NCBI GenBank assembly: GCA_002454505.1
Contig: DKJA01000004.1
Coordinates: forward strand, 851-11,396
Direction: 5' to 3'
Source of the DNA: Oxalobacteraceae bacterium UBA6704
Lineage (GTDB): Bacteria > Pseudomonadota > Gammaproteobacteria > Burkholderiales > Burkholderiaceae_D
Length of the DNA: 10,546 nucleotides
Positions within the stretch are counted from its first letter, which is position 1, and the number at the start of each line of letters is the position of its first letter. Of the stretch, positions 1 through 6,200 are shown piece after piece. A program made the translations under genes and the position numbers. Below the pieces are notes generated by a model. It was not told the DNA's origin. It saw only the letters and a program-made list of their open reading frames with translations, and did no database searches.

Positions 1-387
1 GTGCTGGTGCACGACGCGGCGCGGCCCGGCGTGACGCCCGCGCTGATCGCATCGCTGATCGACGCGGCCGGCGCCAATCCGGCCGGCGGCCTGCTTGCGC
101 TGCCCGTCGTCGACACGGTCAAGACCACGCGCAGCGGCCGAGTGGAAACCACGTCCCGCGACGGCCTGTGGCTGGGCCAGACGCCGCAGATGTTCCCGTA
201 TGCGCTGCTGCTGCGCGCGCTGGAGCAGGCGCCCGATCCGGCCGCGATCACCGACGACGCCAGCGCCGTCGAGATGCTGGGCCTGTCGCCGCAGCTGGTC
301 GAAGGCCATCCCCGTAACCTGAAGGTGACGCTGCCGACCGACCTGCGCATCGCCGAAATGTACCTCTCGATGGATCCAGCACAATGA
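1..387 (+). CDS. ispD: 2-C-methyl-D-erythritol 4-phosphate cytidylyltransferase, 3' part only
   Basis: This is the C-terminal 128 residues of IspD, which joins MEP to CTP to give CDP-methylerythritol in the cytoplasmic MEP isoprenoid pathway. The reading frame is open at the left edge, so about 100 N-terminal residues, including the nucleotide-binding glycine-rich loop, lie outside the window. The leading GTG is an internal valine codon and not a start. Visible family motifs are VHDAARP (fragment residues 3-9), DGLW with the preceding Arg (53-57), TPQMF (61-65), ITDDASAVE (83-91) and NLKVT (106-110). By alignment from memory, R53 and K108 match the substrate-contacting Arg157 and Lys213 of the E. 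coli enzyme. The stop overlaps the ispF start as ATGA, so the two genes are translationally coupled. Identification is firm; only the missing N-terminus is unknown. Confidence 0.95.
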   Translation: MLVHDAARPGVTPALIASLIDAAGANPAGGLLALPVVDTVKTTRSGRVETTSRDGLWLGQTPQMFPYALLLRALEQAPDPAAITDDASAVEMLGLSPQLVEGHPRNLKVTLPTDLRIAEMYLSMDPAQ

Positions 388-875
388 AACTCCCGTACCG
401 CATCGGCCAGGGCTACGACAGCCACCGCCTCGTCGCCGGCCGCAAGCTCATTCTTGGCGGCGTCGAGATCCCGCACGACAAGGGCCTCGACGGCCACTCG
501 GATGCGGATGCCTTGCTGCACGCCGTCACCGACGCCATCCTCGGCGCCGCCGCGCTGGGCGATATCGGCCGGCACTTCCCCGACACGGCCGTCGAATTCA
601 AGGGCGCCGATTCGCGCGTGCTGCTGCGCGTCGCCGCGGAGCGCGTCAAAGCGACGGGCTATGACATCGGCAATGTCGATGCGACGATCATTGCGCAGCG
701 CCCGAAGATGGCGCCGCACATCGTCACGATGGTTGCCCACATCGCCGAGGACCTGGGCGTCGAACCCGGCCAGGTGAACGTCAAGGCGAAGACCAACGAA
801 AAAATGGGCTACCTGGGGCGCGAAGAAGGCATCAACGCCGAAGCGGTGGCGCTGCTGGTGCTGCGCGAGGGTTGA
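384..875 (+). CDS. ispF: 2-C-methyl-D-erythritol 2,4-cyclodiphosphate synthase
   Basis: IspF cyclises CDP-methylerythritol 2-phosphate to MEcPP with release of CMP, two steps after IspD in the MEP pathway. At 163 aa it has the usual family length. The metal site is visible: D12 and H14 in GQGYDSHR and H46 in LLHAVTD. Other signatures are HSDADALLHA (38-47), GDIGRHFPDT (59-68) and KTNEKMGYLGREEGI (136-150), the CDP/trimer-interface segment. The ATG overlaps the ispD stop by 4 bases (ATGA), so expression is expected to be coupled to ispD. The next small gene starts one base after this stop, continuing the unit. Nothing in it is unusual. Confidence 0.97.
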   Translation: MKLPYRIGQGYDSHRLVAGRKLILGGVEIPHDKGLDGHSDADALLHAVTDAILGAAALGDIGRHFPDTAVEFKGADSRVLLRVAAERVKATGYDIGNVDATIIAQRPKMAPHIVTMVAHIAEDLGVEPGQVNVKAKTNEKMGYLGREEGINAEAVALLVLREG

Positions 876-876
876 C

Positions 877-1173
877 GTGGCGCGCGACATGTCGGCTTAC
901 CGCGACGTGGCCGTCGAATCGTTCGACGATGGCCGTGCGGTGCGCGTCCGGCCGGTGGTGGGGCAGGCGTACCACCCGCTGCTGCGCGTCCAGTGCTCAC
1001 GCGCTTTTGTTGAAGATCACCCCGTCGGCACGCGCTTCCTCGTGCAGGCCAAGCTGACCGACCGGCTGGGCGGCACGCCATTTTTATATGTCTACCACGG
1101 CGATCCGGTGGTGGTGCTGAGTCCCGCCGAAGCCAACAAGTTCCTCGCCGAATTCCGCCGCGGCCGCATTTGA
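877..1173 (+). CDS. Small protein of unknown function, third gene of the ispD-ispF unit
   Basis: I do not recognise this 98-aa protein. The GTG start lies one base after the ispF stop and is preceded by GAGG at 867-870 with 6-nt spacing, a better site than that of the alternative ATG at 889 (94 aa). The protein has no signal peptide and no membrane segment. It alternates short hydrophobic stretches (VRVRPVV, LLRVQCS, RFLVQAKL, FLYVYHG, PVVVL), suggesting a small beta-rich soluble fold. It ends in a basic helix-like tail (residues 83-98, FRRGRI at the end). There is one cysteine, in VQCSRAF. Tight coupling to ispF and codon use like its neighbours argue that it is real. A role in isoprenoid synthesis cannot be concluded from position alone. 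Confidence 0.8.
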   Translation: MARDMSAYRDVAVESFDDGRAVRVRPVVGQAYHPLLRVQCSRAFVEDHPVGTRFLVQAKLTDRLGGTPFLYVYHGDPVVVLSPAEANKFLAEFRRGRI

Positions 1174-1174
1174 C

Positions 1175-1187
1175 GGGGACTGTCCCC
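1175..1187. repeat. Single 13-bp palindrome, family A
   Basis: One copy of GGGGACTGTCCCC, a perfect 6-bp inverted repeat around a central T. It lies one base after the stop codon of the 98-aa gene. The same 13-mer recurs in the elements at 3243-3347 and 9448-9554. It could fold as a small hairpin at the end of the isp transcript, but no long T-run follows directly. Confidence 0.9.
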
Positions 1188-1192
1188 TGTTC

Positions 1193-1226
1193 TGCTTTTC
1201 TGCCCGCGCTGCTTCTCTGCCCGCGC
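1193..1226. repeat. Tandem 17-bp direct repeat
   Basis: Two head-to-tail 17-bp units (1193-1209 and 1210-1226) of the form TGCTTYTCTGCCCGCGC, differing at one position (T1198 versus C1215). They lie in the non-coding gap after the 98-aa gene. This looks like a local slippage duplication; I see no function. Confidence 0.8.
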
Positions 1227-1234
1227 ACCCCGAA

Positions 1235-1293
1235 AAATGGTGCCTGTCACCGTTTTTCCGGAAACATTTCCAAATAAATGGTGCCTGTCACCG
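1235..1293. repeat. Directly repeated 18-mer carrying the family B palindrome GGTGCCTGTCACC
   Basis: Two identical 18-bp copies of AAATGGTGCCTGTCACCG (1235-1252 and 1276-1293) in the same orientation, 41 bp apart start to start. Each carries the 13-mer GGTGCCTGTCACC, whose GGTG/CACC arms pair around a 5-nt core. The spacer holds the perfect palindrome TTTCCGGAAA (1255-1264) and an overlapping GGAAA-CA-TTTCC inverted repeat (1260-1271). The second copy ends 5 bp from the stop codon of the MFS gene, so the pair may help end that transcript. This resembles REP-type extragenic repeats. I recall very similar sequences as dispersed repeats in betaproteobacteria, but copy number cannot be judged here. 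Confidence 0.85.
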
Positions 1294-1298
1294 GTTTA

Positions 1299-2528
1299 TC
1301 AGTGCACCACGTGCAGCCGCGCACGCTCGCGCCCGAAGTGCCAGACGACAGCTGCGGTGGCCAGCGCAAACGCGCCGCCAACGATCATTGCGCTCGGCAC
1401 GCCCAGGTGATCGACGGCGATGCCGCCGACGCCCGAGCCGGAGGCCAGCGCCACCTGCGCGGTTGCGACGAACAGCGCGCCGCCGGTTTCCATGCCGTCC
1501 GGCGCGGCGCGGAACATCCAGTTCTGCAGCGAGATCGGCATCGCGCCGAAACCCAGGCCCCACACCATGATGATGACGGTCGCTGCCACTGCGCCGTTGC
1601 CGAACAGCGGCAGCAGGGCGGTCGCGGAACCGAGCACCAGCGCGGTGGCGATCAGCGCGGCGCGGGCGCTGCGTTCGGCGATCCAGCCGCCGGCGATATT
1701 GCCGACGAAGCCGGCCGCGCCGTAGGCAAGCAGCAGCGCGCTGACGGTGCGCGCGCTCATCTGCGTCACCTGCACGAGGAAGGGCGTGATGTAGGTGTAG
1801 GCGGCGAACTGGCCGATGAACATCAGCACCGTAGCCACAAGGCCGATGCGGGCCTTGGGATTCTTCAGCAGCAGCGGCAGGTCGCGCACCGTCGTCGCTT
1901 TCGTCGGCGGCAGCGGCGGCAGCAGGAAGACCTGGATCGCCAGCACCAGCACGCCGATGCCGGCGGCGATGCCGAACGCGGTGCGCCAGCCGAGCAGTTC
2001 GCCGATCAGCGCGCCGGCCGGCACGCCCGCCACGGTGCCGATCGATACGCCGCCGAAGATCAGCGCCGTGGCCCGCGTGGTATAGCGCAGCGGCACGAGG
2101 CGGGGCCCGATGGCCACGCCGATCGACCAGAAGCCGCCCACGCCGATGCCCAGCAGCGAGCGCCCCAGCAGGATGGTCCAGAACGACGACGCGAACGTCA
2201 CCAGCAGGTTCGACACCACCATCACGCCCATCAGCGCCCACAGCACGTGGCGCCGATCCGCGCGGCCGACGCCGACGGTGACGCCCAGCGCCGCGATGGC
2301 CGCCACGATGCCGGGCACCGTCACCAGCATGCCGGCCAGGCCTTCGCTGACACGCAGTTCCGCGGCGATCTGCGGCAGCAGGCCCACCGGCAGGAATTCC
2401 GTCGTCACCAGCGCGAATGCGCCGATGCCGACCGACAGCACGGCCAGCCAGGTGGCGAGGCCGGGCGGGGCGCCATCCGGCAATGGCGACGGTGACAACG
2501 GTTCGGCGGCGGAGGCGGGTGCGTGCAT
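1299..2528 (-). CDS. MFS efflux transporter (DHA1 / AraJ-YdhP-like)
   Basis: A 409-aa inner-membrane major facilitator superfamily protein, probably a proton-driven drug or metabolite exporter; the substrate cannot be told from sequence. A soluble N-terminal tail (1-24) precedes about 12 hydrophobic segments, with a longer polar loop near residues 204-226 between the two halves. The first segment carries TTEFLPVGLLPQIA (42-55), typical of AraJ/YdhP-type DHA1 transporters. Motif A follows transmembrane segment 2 as GVGRADRR (86-93). LLGRSLLGIGVGGFW (120-134) and GWRTAF (180-185) are further family signatures. The ATG at 2528 is supported by AAGGA five bases upstream; the same frame is open further upstream but only across the divergent tetR gene. 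It diverges from a TetR regulator with shared operators, so it is probably repressed by that protein and induced by a ligand, perhaps its own substrate. Confidence 0.9.
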   Translation of the reverse strand: MHAPASAAEPLSPSPLPDGAPPGLATWLAVLSVGIGAFALVTTEFLPVGLLPQIAAELRVSEGLAGMLVTVPGIVAAIAALGVTVGVGRADRRHVLWALMGVMVVSNLLVTFASSFWTILLGRSLLGIGVGGFWSIGVAIGPRLVPLRYTTRATALIFGGVSIGTVAGVPAGALIGELLGWRTAFGIAAGIGVLVLAIQVFLLPPLPPTKATTVRDLPLLLKNPKARIGLVATVLMFIGQFAAYTYITPFLVQVTQMSARTVSALLLAYGAAGFVGNIAGGWIAERSARAALIATALVLGSATALLPLFGNGAVAATVIIMVWGLGFGAMPISLQNWMFRAAPDGMETGGALFVATAQVALASGSGVGGIAVDHLGVPSAMIVGGAFALATAAVVWHFGRERARLHVVH

Positions 2529-2536
2529 GATGGTCC

Positions 2537-2563
2537 TTGAATTTTTAACCGGGCGGTTATAAT
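2537..2563 (+). promoter_or_regulatory. Predicted tetR promoter
   Basis: A perfect -10 hexamer TATAAT (2558-2563) lies 15 bp downstream of TTGAAT (2537-2542, four of six consensus matches). The short spacer is unusual. The operator at 2547-2558 fills most of the spacer and touches the -10, so a bound repressor should block polymerase. The call rests on sequence match only. Confidence 0.55.
2547..2558. promoter_or_regulatory. Operator 1, AACCGGGCGGTT
   Basis: A near-palindrome with AACCG/CGGTT half-sites around a GG centre, preceded by a T-run. It matches operator 2 (2599-2610) in its T-run, AACCG, two-base centre and CGGT. It lies inside the tetR promoter and near the expected transcription start of the MFS gene, so one bound TetR dimer could control both directions. 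Confidence 0.7.
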
Positions 2564-2588
2564 CTATCGGCACGCAAGCCAAAGTCAA
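2561..2588 (-). promoter_or_regulatory. Predicted promoter of the MFS gene
   Basis: On the minus strand, TTGACT (2583-2588, five of six matches) and TAGATT (2561-2566, four of six) are separated by 16 bp. Transcription would start around 2553-2555, inside operator 1. Its -10 overlaps the tetR -10 on the other strand, so the two promoters are back to back and probably mutually exclusive. Confidence 0.5.
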
Positions 2589-2598
2589 GGAATTTTTT

Positions 2599-2610
2599 AA
2601 CCGATCGGTA
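2599..2610. promoter_or_regulatory. Operator 2, overlapping the tetR start codon
   Basis: The core ACCGATCGGT (2600-2609) is a perfect 10-bp palindrome, preceded by six T residues as in operator 1. Its last base is the A of the tetR ATG. The centre-to-centre distance to operator 1 is 52 bp, about five helical turns, placing both sites on the same DNA face. Binding here would sit just upstream of the MFS -35 box and over the tetR translation start. Confidence 0.7.
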
Positions 2611-3239
2611 TGAAAGAACTGGATAAGACGGCCGGCCAGCCGGCAAAAGCCCGCACGGGCCGGCCCCGCACGTTCGACGAGGACGTGGCGCTCGACCGCG
2701 CGATGGAAGTGTTCTGGGAAAAGGGCTACGAAGGCAGCTCGCTGCCCGACCTGACGGCGGCGATGGGCATGAACCGCCCCAGCCTGTACGCCGTGTTCGG
2801 CAACAAGGAGGCGCTGTTCCGCCGCGCGCTGGAGCGCTACCAGGCCACGCGGATGGAGTACTGCGAGTCGGCGCTCGATGCCCCCACGGCGCGCGAGGTC
2901 GTCGAACGGCTGCTGCGCGGCTCGGCCGATGCGCAGACGCGGCCGGACAGCCCGCACGGCTGCCTGGGCACCAGCGGCGCGCTGGCCTGCGGCGACGAGG
3001 CCCGCCCGCTGCGCGACGAGCTGGTGGCACGGCGCAGCGCCCGGGAAGAGCGGCTGCGCTGCCGCCTGGTGCGGGCAAAGGAGGAGGGCGATCTGCCGGC
3101 GGATGCCGATCCGGCGCAACTGGCCGGTTTCGTCATCACGATGCTGCAGGGGATCGCCGTGCAGGCGGCCGGCGGCGCGGCGCGCAGCCAGTTGTACCGG
3201 ACGATCGATCTGGTGATGGCCAGCTGGCCGGGGCGGTAG
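2610..3239 (+). CDS. TetR/AcrR-family transcriptional repressor
   Basis: A 209-aa one-component regulator that probably represses itself and the divergent MFS exporter. The N-terminal DNA-binding domain spans about residues 17-70: GRPRTFDEDVALDRAMEVFW, then EKGYEGSSLPDLTAAMGM, then NRPSLYAVFGNKEALF. The recognition helix is near residues 54-63. The C-terminal ligand-binding and dimerisation part carries PHGCLG (115-120), a GCL-type motif seen in many TetR regulators. Cysteines at 85, 118, 127 and 151 make a thiol- or electrophile-responsive mechanism possible but unproven. The ATG at 2610 is the only reasonable start because an in-frame TAA lies at 2598-2600. No Shine-Dalgarno sits at normal distance: AAGGA at 2587-2591 is 18 nt away, and an operator palindrome occupies the space. 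Initiation may therefore be weak, keeping the repressor at low level. Confidence 0.92.
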   Translation: MKELDKTAGQPAKARTGRPRTFDEDVALDRAMEVFWEKGYEGSSLPDLTAAMGMNRPSLYAVFGNKEALFRRALERYQATRMEYCESALDAPTAREVVERLLRGSADAQTRPDSPHGCLGTSGALACGDEARPLRDELVARRSAREERLRCRLVRAKEEGDLPADADPAQLAGFVITMLQGIAVQAAGGAARSQLYRTIDLVMASWPGR

Positions 3240-3242
3240 GCC

Positions 3243-3284
3243 GGGGACTGTCCCCGCAGGGGGACTGTCCCCTCTTTTGTTTTT
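3243..3284 (+). terminator. Probable rho-independent terminator of tetR
   Basis: The left arm of REPIN-like element 1 folds as a GC-rich hairpin (two 13-mers, loop GCAG) and is followed at once by TCTTTTGTTTTT (3273-3284). This is the classic layout of an intrinsic terminator. It sits 4 bp after the tetR stop and would prevent readthrough antisense to bphP. Confidence 0.6.
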
Positions 3285-3347
3285 CGGTTTTAGCGATAGA
3301 GAGTCAACTGCAACCGAGGGGACAGTCCCCCTTCGGGGACAGTCCCC
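3243..3347. repeat. REPIN-like element 1 (paired palindromic repeats in inverted orientation)
   Basis: A 105-bp element between the convergent tetR and bphP genes. The left arm (3243-3274) has two GGGGACTGTCCCC 13-mers separated by GCAG. The right arm (3316-3347) is its reverse complement with one mismatch, holding two GGGGACAGTCCCC 13-mers separated by CTTC. The arms form a 32-bp terminal inverted repeat around a 41-bp AT-richer core. Within an arm, the two 13-mers also pair with each other as a 13-bp stem with one central mismatch and a 4-nt loop. The element starts 4 bp after the tetR stop and ends 5 bp from the bphP stop. Two inverted REP units with a short spacer match the REPIN design described for RAYT-mobilised repeats. 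No RAYT transposase gene is in the window. Confidence 0.85.
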
Positions 3348-3351
3348 GTCC

Positions 3352-5541
3352 TCACGCAGCCCGCAACGGAAACGCCACCCGAAACACCACATGCGGCGCC
3401 TCGTAGCGGTAGGTGATCGTGCCGCCATGGCCTTCCACCACATTGCCGGCGATGTACAGCCCGAGGCCCATGCCGGTGCGGTTGTTGCGGTTCTGCTGCG
3501 CCATCCGCTTGAAAGGGTTGAACAGCTGCGCCGCCAGCTCGGGGGCAATCTCGGCACCGTGGTTGCGCACTTCCAGCACGGCTTGATCGCCTTCCGCCGT
3601 CAGCGATACCAGCACGGCATTGCCGCCCGCGCCATGGTGGCGCGCATTGCTCAGCAGGTTGCTGACCACCTGCGCCATCCGGTCCGGGTCGGCCTGGGCG
3701 ACGATGCCCTGGCCGATCTTGGCATCGTAGTGCACGCCGGGATGGGCCAGCCGGGTTTCGTCCAGCAGGTCTTCCGTCATCTTCGACAGGTCCATCTCCA
3801 CCATGCGCATCGCCAGGCCCAGCCCCGCGTCGAGGCGGCTCATGTCCAGCACCTGGCTGATCAGCCTCTGCATGCGGCCGCTGGAACGCTCGATGCGCTG
3901 GCCCAGCTGGTGCGGCTGGGCGCCGTGCTGCAGCACCGTGGCCGCCATCGAGATCGACTGCAGCGGATCGCGCAGGTCGTGGCCCAGCATGGCCAGCAGC
4001 TGGCGGCGGGCGCGGTCCATGTCGGCATGGCGCGCCATGCTGGCGCGGTGCATTTCGGCCAGCAGCTGGTCGGCCACCAGCAGGCGGCCGGCATCCCACG
4101 GTTCGGCCTTGTCGCGCACCGTGTCGACCCATTCGTCGAACGAGCCGCGCGGCGTCAGCCGGTGGCCCAGCGGGCCGGTCTGCGCGATCTTGTCCGGCTT
4201 GCCGGCCCAGCGCACCGTCTCGATCTGCTCCTGGCGCAGCGCCAGCAGCCAGCCGCCGGTGGCGGGATCGAAGTGCAGCGCGAGCAGGCCGACCCATGGA
4301 CCGATGCGCTGTTGCAGCGCGTCCGGCCACTGCTCGCGCGCGCAGCGGTGGATCACTTCTTCGCCATCCGTGGGCAGCGAGGCGACGATGGCCGCGGCCA
4401 GTTCCTCGTCGGCGAAGCCATGCATGGTCAGCTTGCCCTGCTGCGTGAAGACGAGCGCCTCGGCGCCAAGGCTGTCGGCCAGGCCGTCCGCGTGGCGCTG
4501 CAGCGCGGCCAGCACGTCCTCCTCGTGCAGCAGCGTTTCAATCAGGTGCGTGCGCACGCCGGCAGCGTTGTCGGACAGGCCGGCCCGCTCGCTGGAATCG
4601 AGGCTCTGCACCGAGGCGGCCAGTACCTGCGCCAGCACGTCGCAGGCCATGCGCACTGAATACGGCGTGCGCAACGGCGCCATATGGTGGCAGGCCAGCA
4701 GCCCCCACAGCCGGCCGTTGACGACGATCGACACGCTCATCGACGCGCCCACGCCCATGTTCTGCAAGTACTCGACGTGGATCGGCGAAACGCTGCGCAG
4801 TACGCCGTGGCTCATGTCCAGCGGCGCGTCGCCGGCCGCGCCCAGCACGGGCACCGGCGTGTAGCCGATGTCGGCGATCAGGCGCAGCGTGTTGATCGTG
4901 TACAGCCGGCGTGCCTGAGCCGGGATGTCGCTGGCCGGGTAGCGCATGCCGAGGAAGGGTTTCAGGTCCTCGTGCTTCGCTTCGGCGACGACATCGCCGC
5001 TGTCGTCATGGCGGAAGCGGTAGGCCATCACGCGGTCGAAACCCGTGATCGCGCGCACCTGTTCGACGGCGTGCTGCAGCAGCGCGCCGATGGTTTTCTG
5101 GCGCCGCAGCCGCTCGATGGCGGCATGGGCCTTCATCGCGAACGCGGCCAGCGCATCGGCCGGGATGTGGCGCAGCTCGAACTCGGCGATCGTGCGGCCG
5201 CCATTGCCGTGTACCACGCAGTCGAACGTCTGGCCGTGCTGCTGCGTTTCGATGCCGGTCGGCGAGGCCGGCGCGTCGTCGCCTTCTTCCAGGCACTCGC
5301 GCAGCTGTTCCTGCACGGCTGCCGCGAAAGGCAGCGTGGCGTGGTGCAGCCCGACGGCGGGCGCGAAGCCGAGCAAGGCCTCCGCATTGGCGCTCCACGC
5401 GCGCAGCGTGCCGTCGCCGGCAAAGGCCAGCAGCGCGCCGTGCGGCTGGATCAGGCCGGGAATATGGATCGGTTCGTCGGCGCAGTTGTCCAGGCCGACC
5501 TGGCCGGCCGGCACCTGGGTGTCGATGGCGCTGCTGCTCAT
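3352..5541 (-). CDS. bphP: Bacteriophytochrome (biliverdin-binding red/far-red sensor histidine kinase)
   Basis: A 729-aa cytoplasmic photoreceptor kinase with the full PAS-GAF-PHY sensory core and a HisKA-HATPase output. C20 precedes DEPIHIPGLIQPHG (22-35), the N-terminal cysteine that binds biliverdin in bacterial phytochromes. The GAF domain (about 140-315) shows FDRVMAYRF (168-176), PASDIP (202-207, D205), SPIHVEYLQNMGVG (252-265, H255) and CHH (284-286). The PHY domain (about 325-485) shows VRWAG and the tongue motif PRGSF (464-468). The kinase H-box is LGHDLRDPL with H521 as phospho-acceptor, the N-box is VVSNLLSNARHHG (625-637), and the G2 box is GMGLGL (690-695). The usual G1 aspartate is replaced by N660 (RNHGAEI). 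There is no fused receiver and no adjacent response regulator. The gene starts 10 bp after the bphO stop, so chromophore enzyme and apoprotein should be co-made. Confidence 0.96.
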   Translation of the reverse strand: MSSSAIDTQVPAGQVGLDNCADEPIHIPGLIQPHGALLAFAGDGTLRAWSANAEALLGFAPAVGLHHATLPFAAAVQEQLRECLEEGDDAPASPTGIETQQHGQTFDCVVHGNGGRTIAEFELRHIPADALAAFAMKAHAAIERLRRQKTIGALLQHAVEQVRAITGFDRVMAYRFRHDDSGDVVAEAKHEDLKPFLGMRYPASDIPAQARRLYTINTLRLIADIGYTPVPVLGAAGDAPLDMSHGVLRSVSPIHVEYLQNMGVGASMSVSIVVNGRLWGLLACHHMAPLRTPYSVRMACDVLAQVLAASVQSLDSSERAGLSDNAAGVRTHLIETLLHEEDVLAALQRHADGLADSLGAEALVFTQQGKLTMHGFADEELAAAIVASLPTDGEEVIHRCAREQWPDALQQRIGPWVGLLALHFDPATGGWLLALRQEQIETVRWAGKPDKIAQTGPLGHRLTPRGSFDEWVDTVRDKAEPWDAGRLLVADQLLAEMHRASMARHADMDRARRQLLAMLGHDLRDPLQSISMAATVLQHGAQPHQLGQRIERSSGRMQRLISQVLDMSRLDAGLGLAMRMVEMDLSKMTEDLLDETRLAHPGVHYDAKIGQGIVAQADPDRMAQVVSNLLSNARHHGAGGNAVLVSLTAEGDQAVLEVRNHGAEIAPELAAQLFNPFKRMAQQNRNNRTGMGLGLYIAGNVVEGHGGTITYRYEAPHVVFRVAFPLRAA

Positions 5542-5551
5542 GTGTTGCCCA

Positions 5552-6184
5552 TCATGCGGTGCCCGGCGTCGCGCGACGCATGACGATCAGGCTGTCGAAC
5601 GCCGCGCAGGCGCCGGCACAGGCGGCGGCGATGGCGTCGCTGTCGCGCACCTGGGCGCGCAGCGTGCGGATGAAGTGCTGCCAGCGGGGGCCGGGCGGCA
5701 CGCCGTCCGCCTGCAGGTAGCGCAGCGGATGGGGCGCCAGCCGTTCCGCGTGCCGGCGGTGCAGCACGGTGCCGCCGAGGCGCGAGCCTTCGATGACGTA
5801 GGCGACGCCCCACCGGTAGGCGGCATCGTCGCGGCCGGACCACGCCGCGGCGGGCAATGGCGCAGCGGCAGGCAAGGTCGGGTGAGCGAGGTCCGCTTCG
5901 ATCTGCGGCAGGTGCGGCGCGGGCGGCAGCAGTGCCGGATCCTGCGGGCCGTCCGCATAGCCCGATTCCCACGCCTCGATGGGCGCGAGCCAGCTGCGCA
6001 GCAGAGCCAGGTGTTCCTGGTAGTGCTGCAGCGTGGGCGCGGCATGCGCCAGCGGCATGGCCTGGTCCAGTTCCGCGTGGCGGCTGGCGGTCGCGTCACG
6101 CAGCGCGTCCAGGACATCCGGGGCCGGGGCGTGCCGGGAATTGGCCGGGTCGGCGGTCAAATTATCGGGCGAAACATCGGTCAT
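5552..6184 (-). CDS. bphO: Biliverdin-producing heme oxygenase (BphO type)
   Basis: A 210-aa soluble alpha-helical heme oxygenase that opens heme to biliverdin, CO and iron, supplying the chromophore for the bacteriophytochrome encoded 10 bp downstream. LRDATASRHAELD (28-40) contains the expected proximal heme ligand H36. GVAYVIEGSRLGG (126-138) is the distal-helix signature of the family with its conserved glycines. The chosen ATG (6184) lies 16 bp after the FHA gene stop and has no clear Shine-Dalgarno. In-frame starts at 6241 and 6259 would overlap the FHA gene and add residues without family resemblance (19 and 25), so I disfavour them. The N-terminal 20 residues look disordered (Pro/Ala/Asn rich). 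Weak initiation signals suggest translation coupled to the gene in front. Confidence 0.93.
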   Translation of the reverse strand: MTDVSPDNLTADPANSRHAPAPDVLDALRDATASRHAELDQAMPLAHAAPTLQHYQEHLALLRSWLAPIEAWESGYADGPQDPALLPPAPHLPQIEADLAHPTLPAAAPLPAAAWSGRDDAAYRWGVAYVIEGSRLGGTVLHRRHAERLAPHPLRYLQADGVPPGPRWQHFIRTLRAQVRDSDAIAAACAGACAAFDSLIVMRRATPGTA

Positions 6185-6200
6185 TTGACAATTGTACAGG

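Noticed and set aside
1278..2495. A 405-codon open frame on the + strand opposite the MFS gene
   Set aside because: Its product is a low-complexity run of His, Arg, Gln, Ala and Asp, typical of the antisense frame of a GC-rich gene. The opposite strand encodes a clear transporter.
3243..3347. Regularly spaced 13-mers as a CRISPR array
   Set aside because: The units are too short, the spacers are 4 nt, and the orientation inverts halfway. It is a palindromic repeat element and not a CRISPR.
3277..4659. A 460-codon + strand frame opposite bphP, and a similar 299-codon frame at 4684-5583
   Set aside because: Both are antisense shadows of the bacteriophytochrome, with biased composition, no domain motifs and no ribosome-binding signals.
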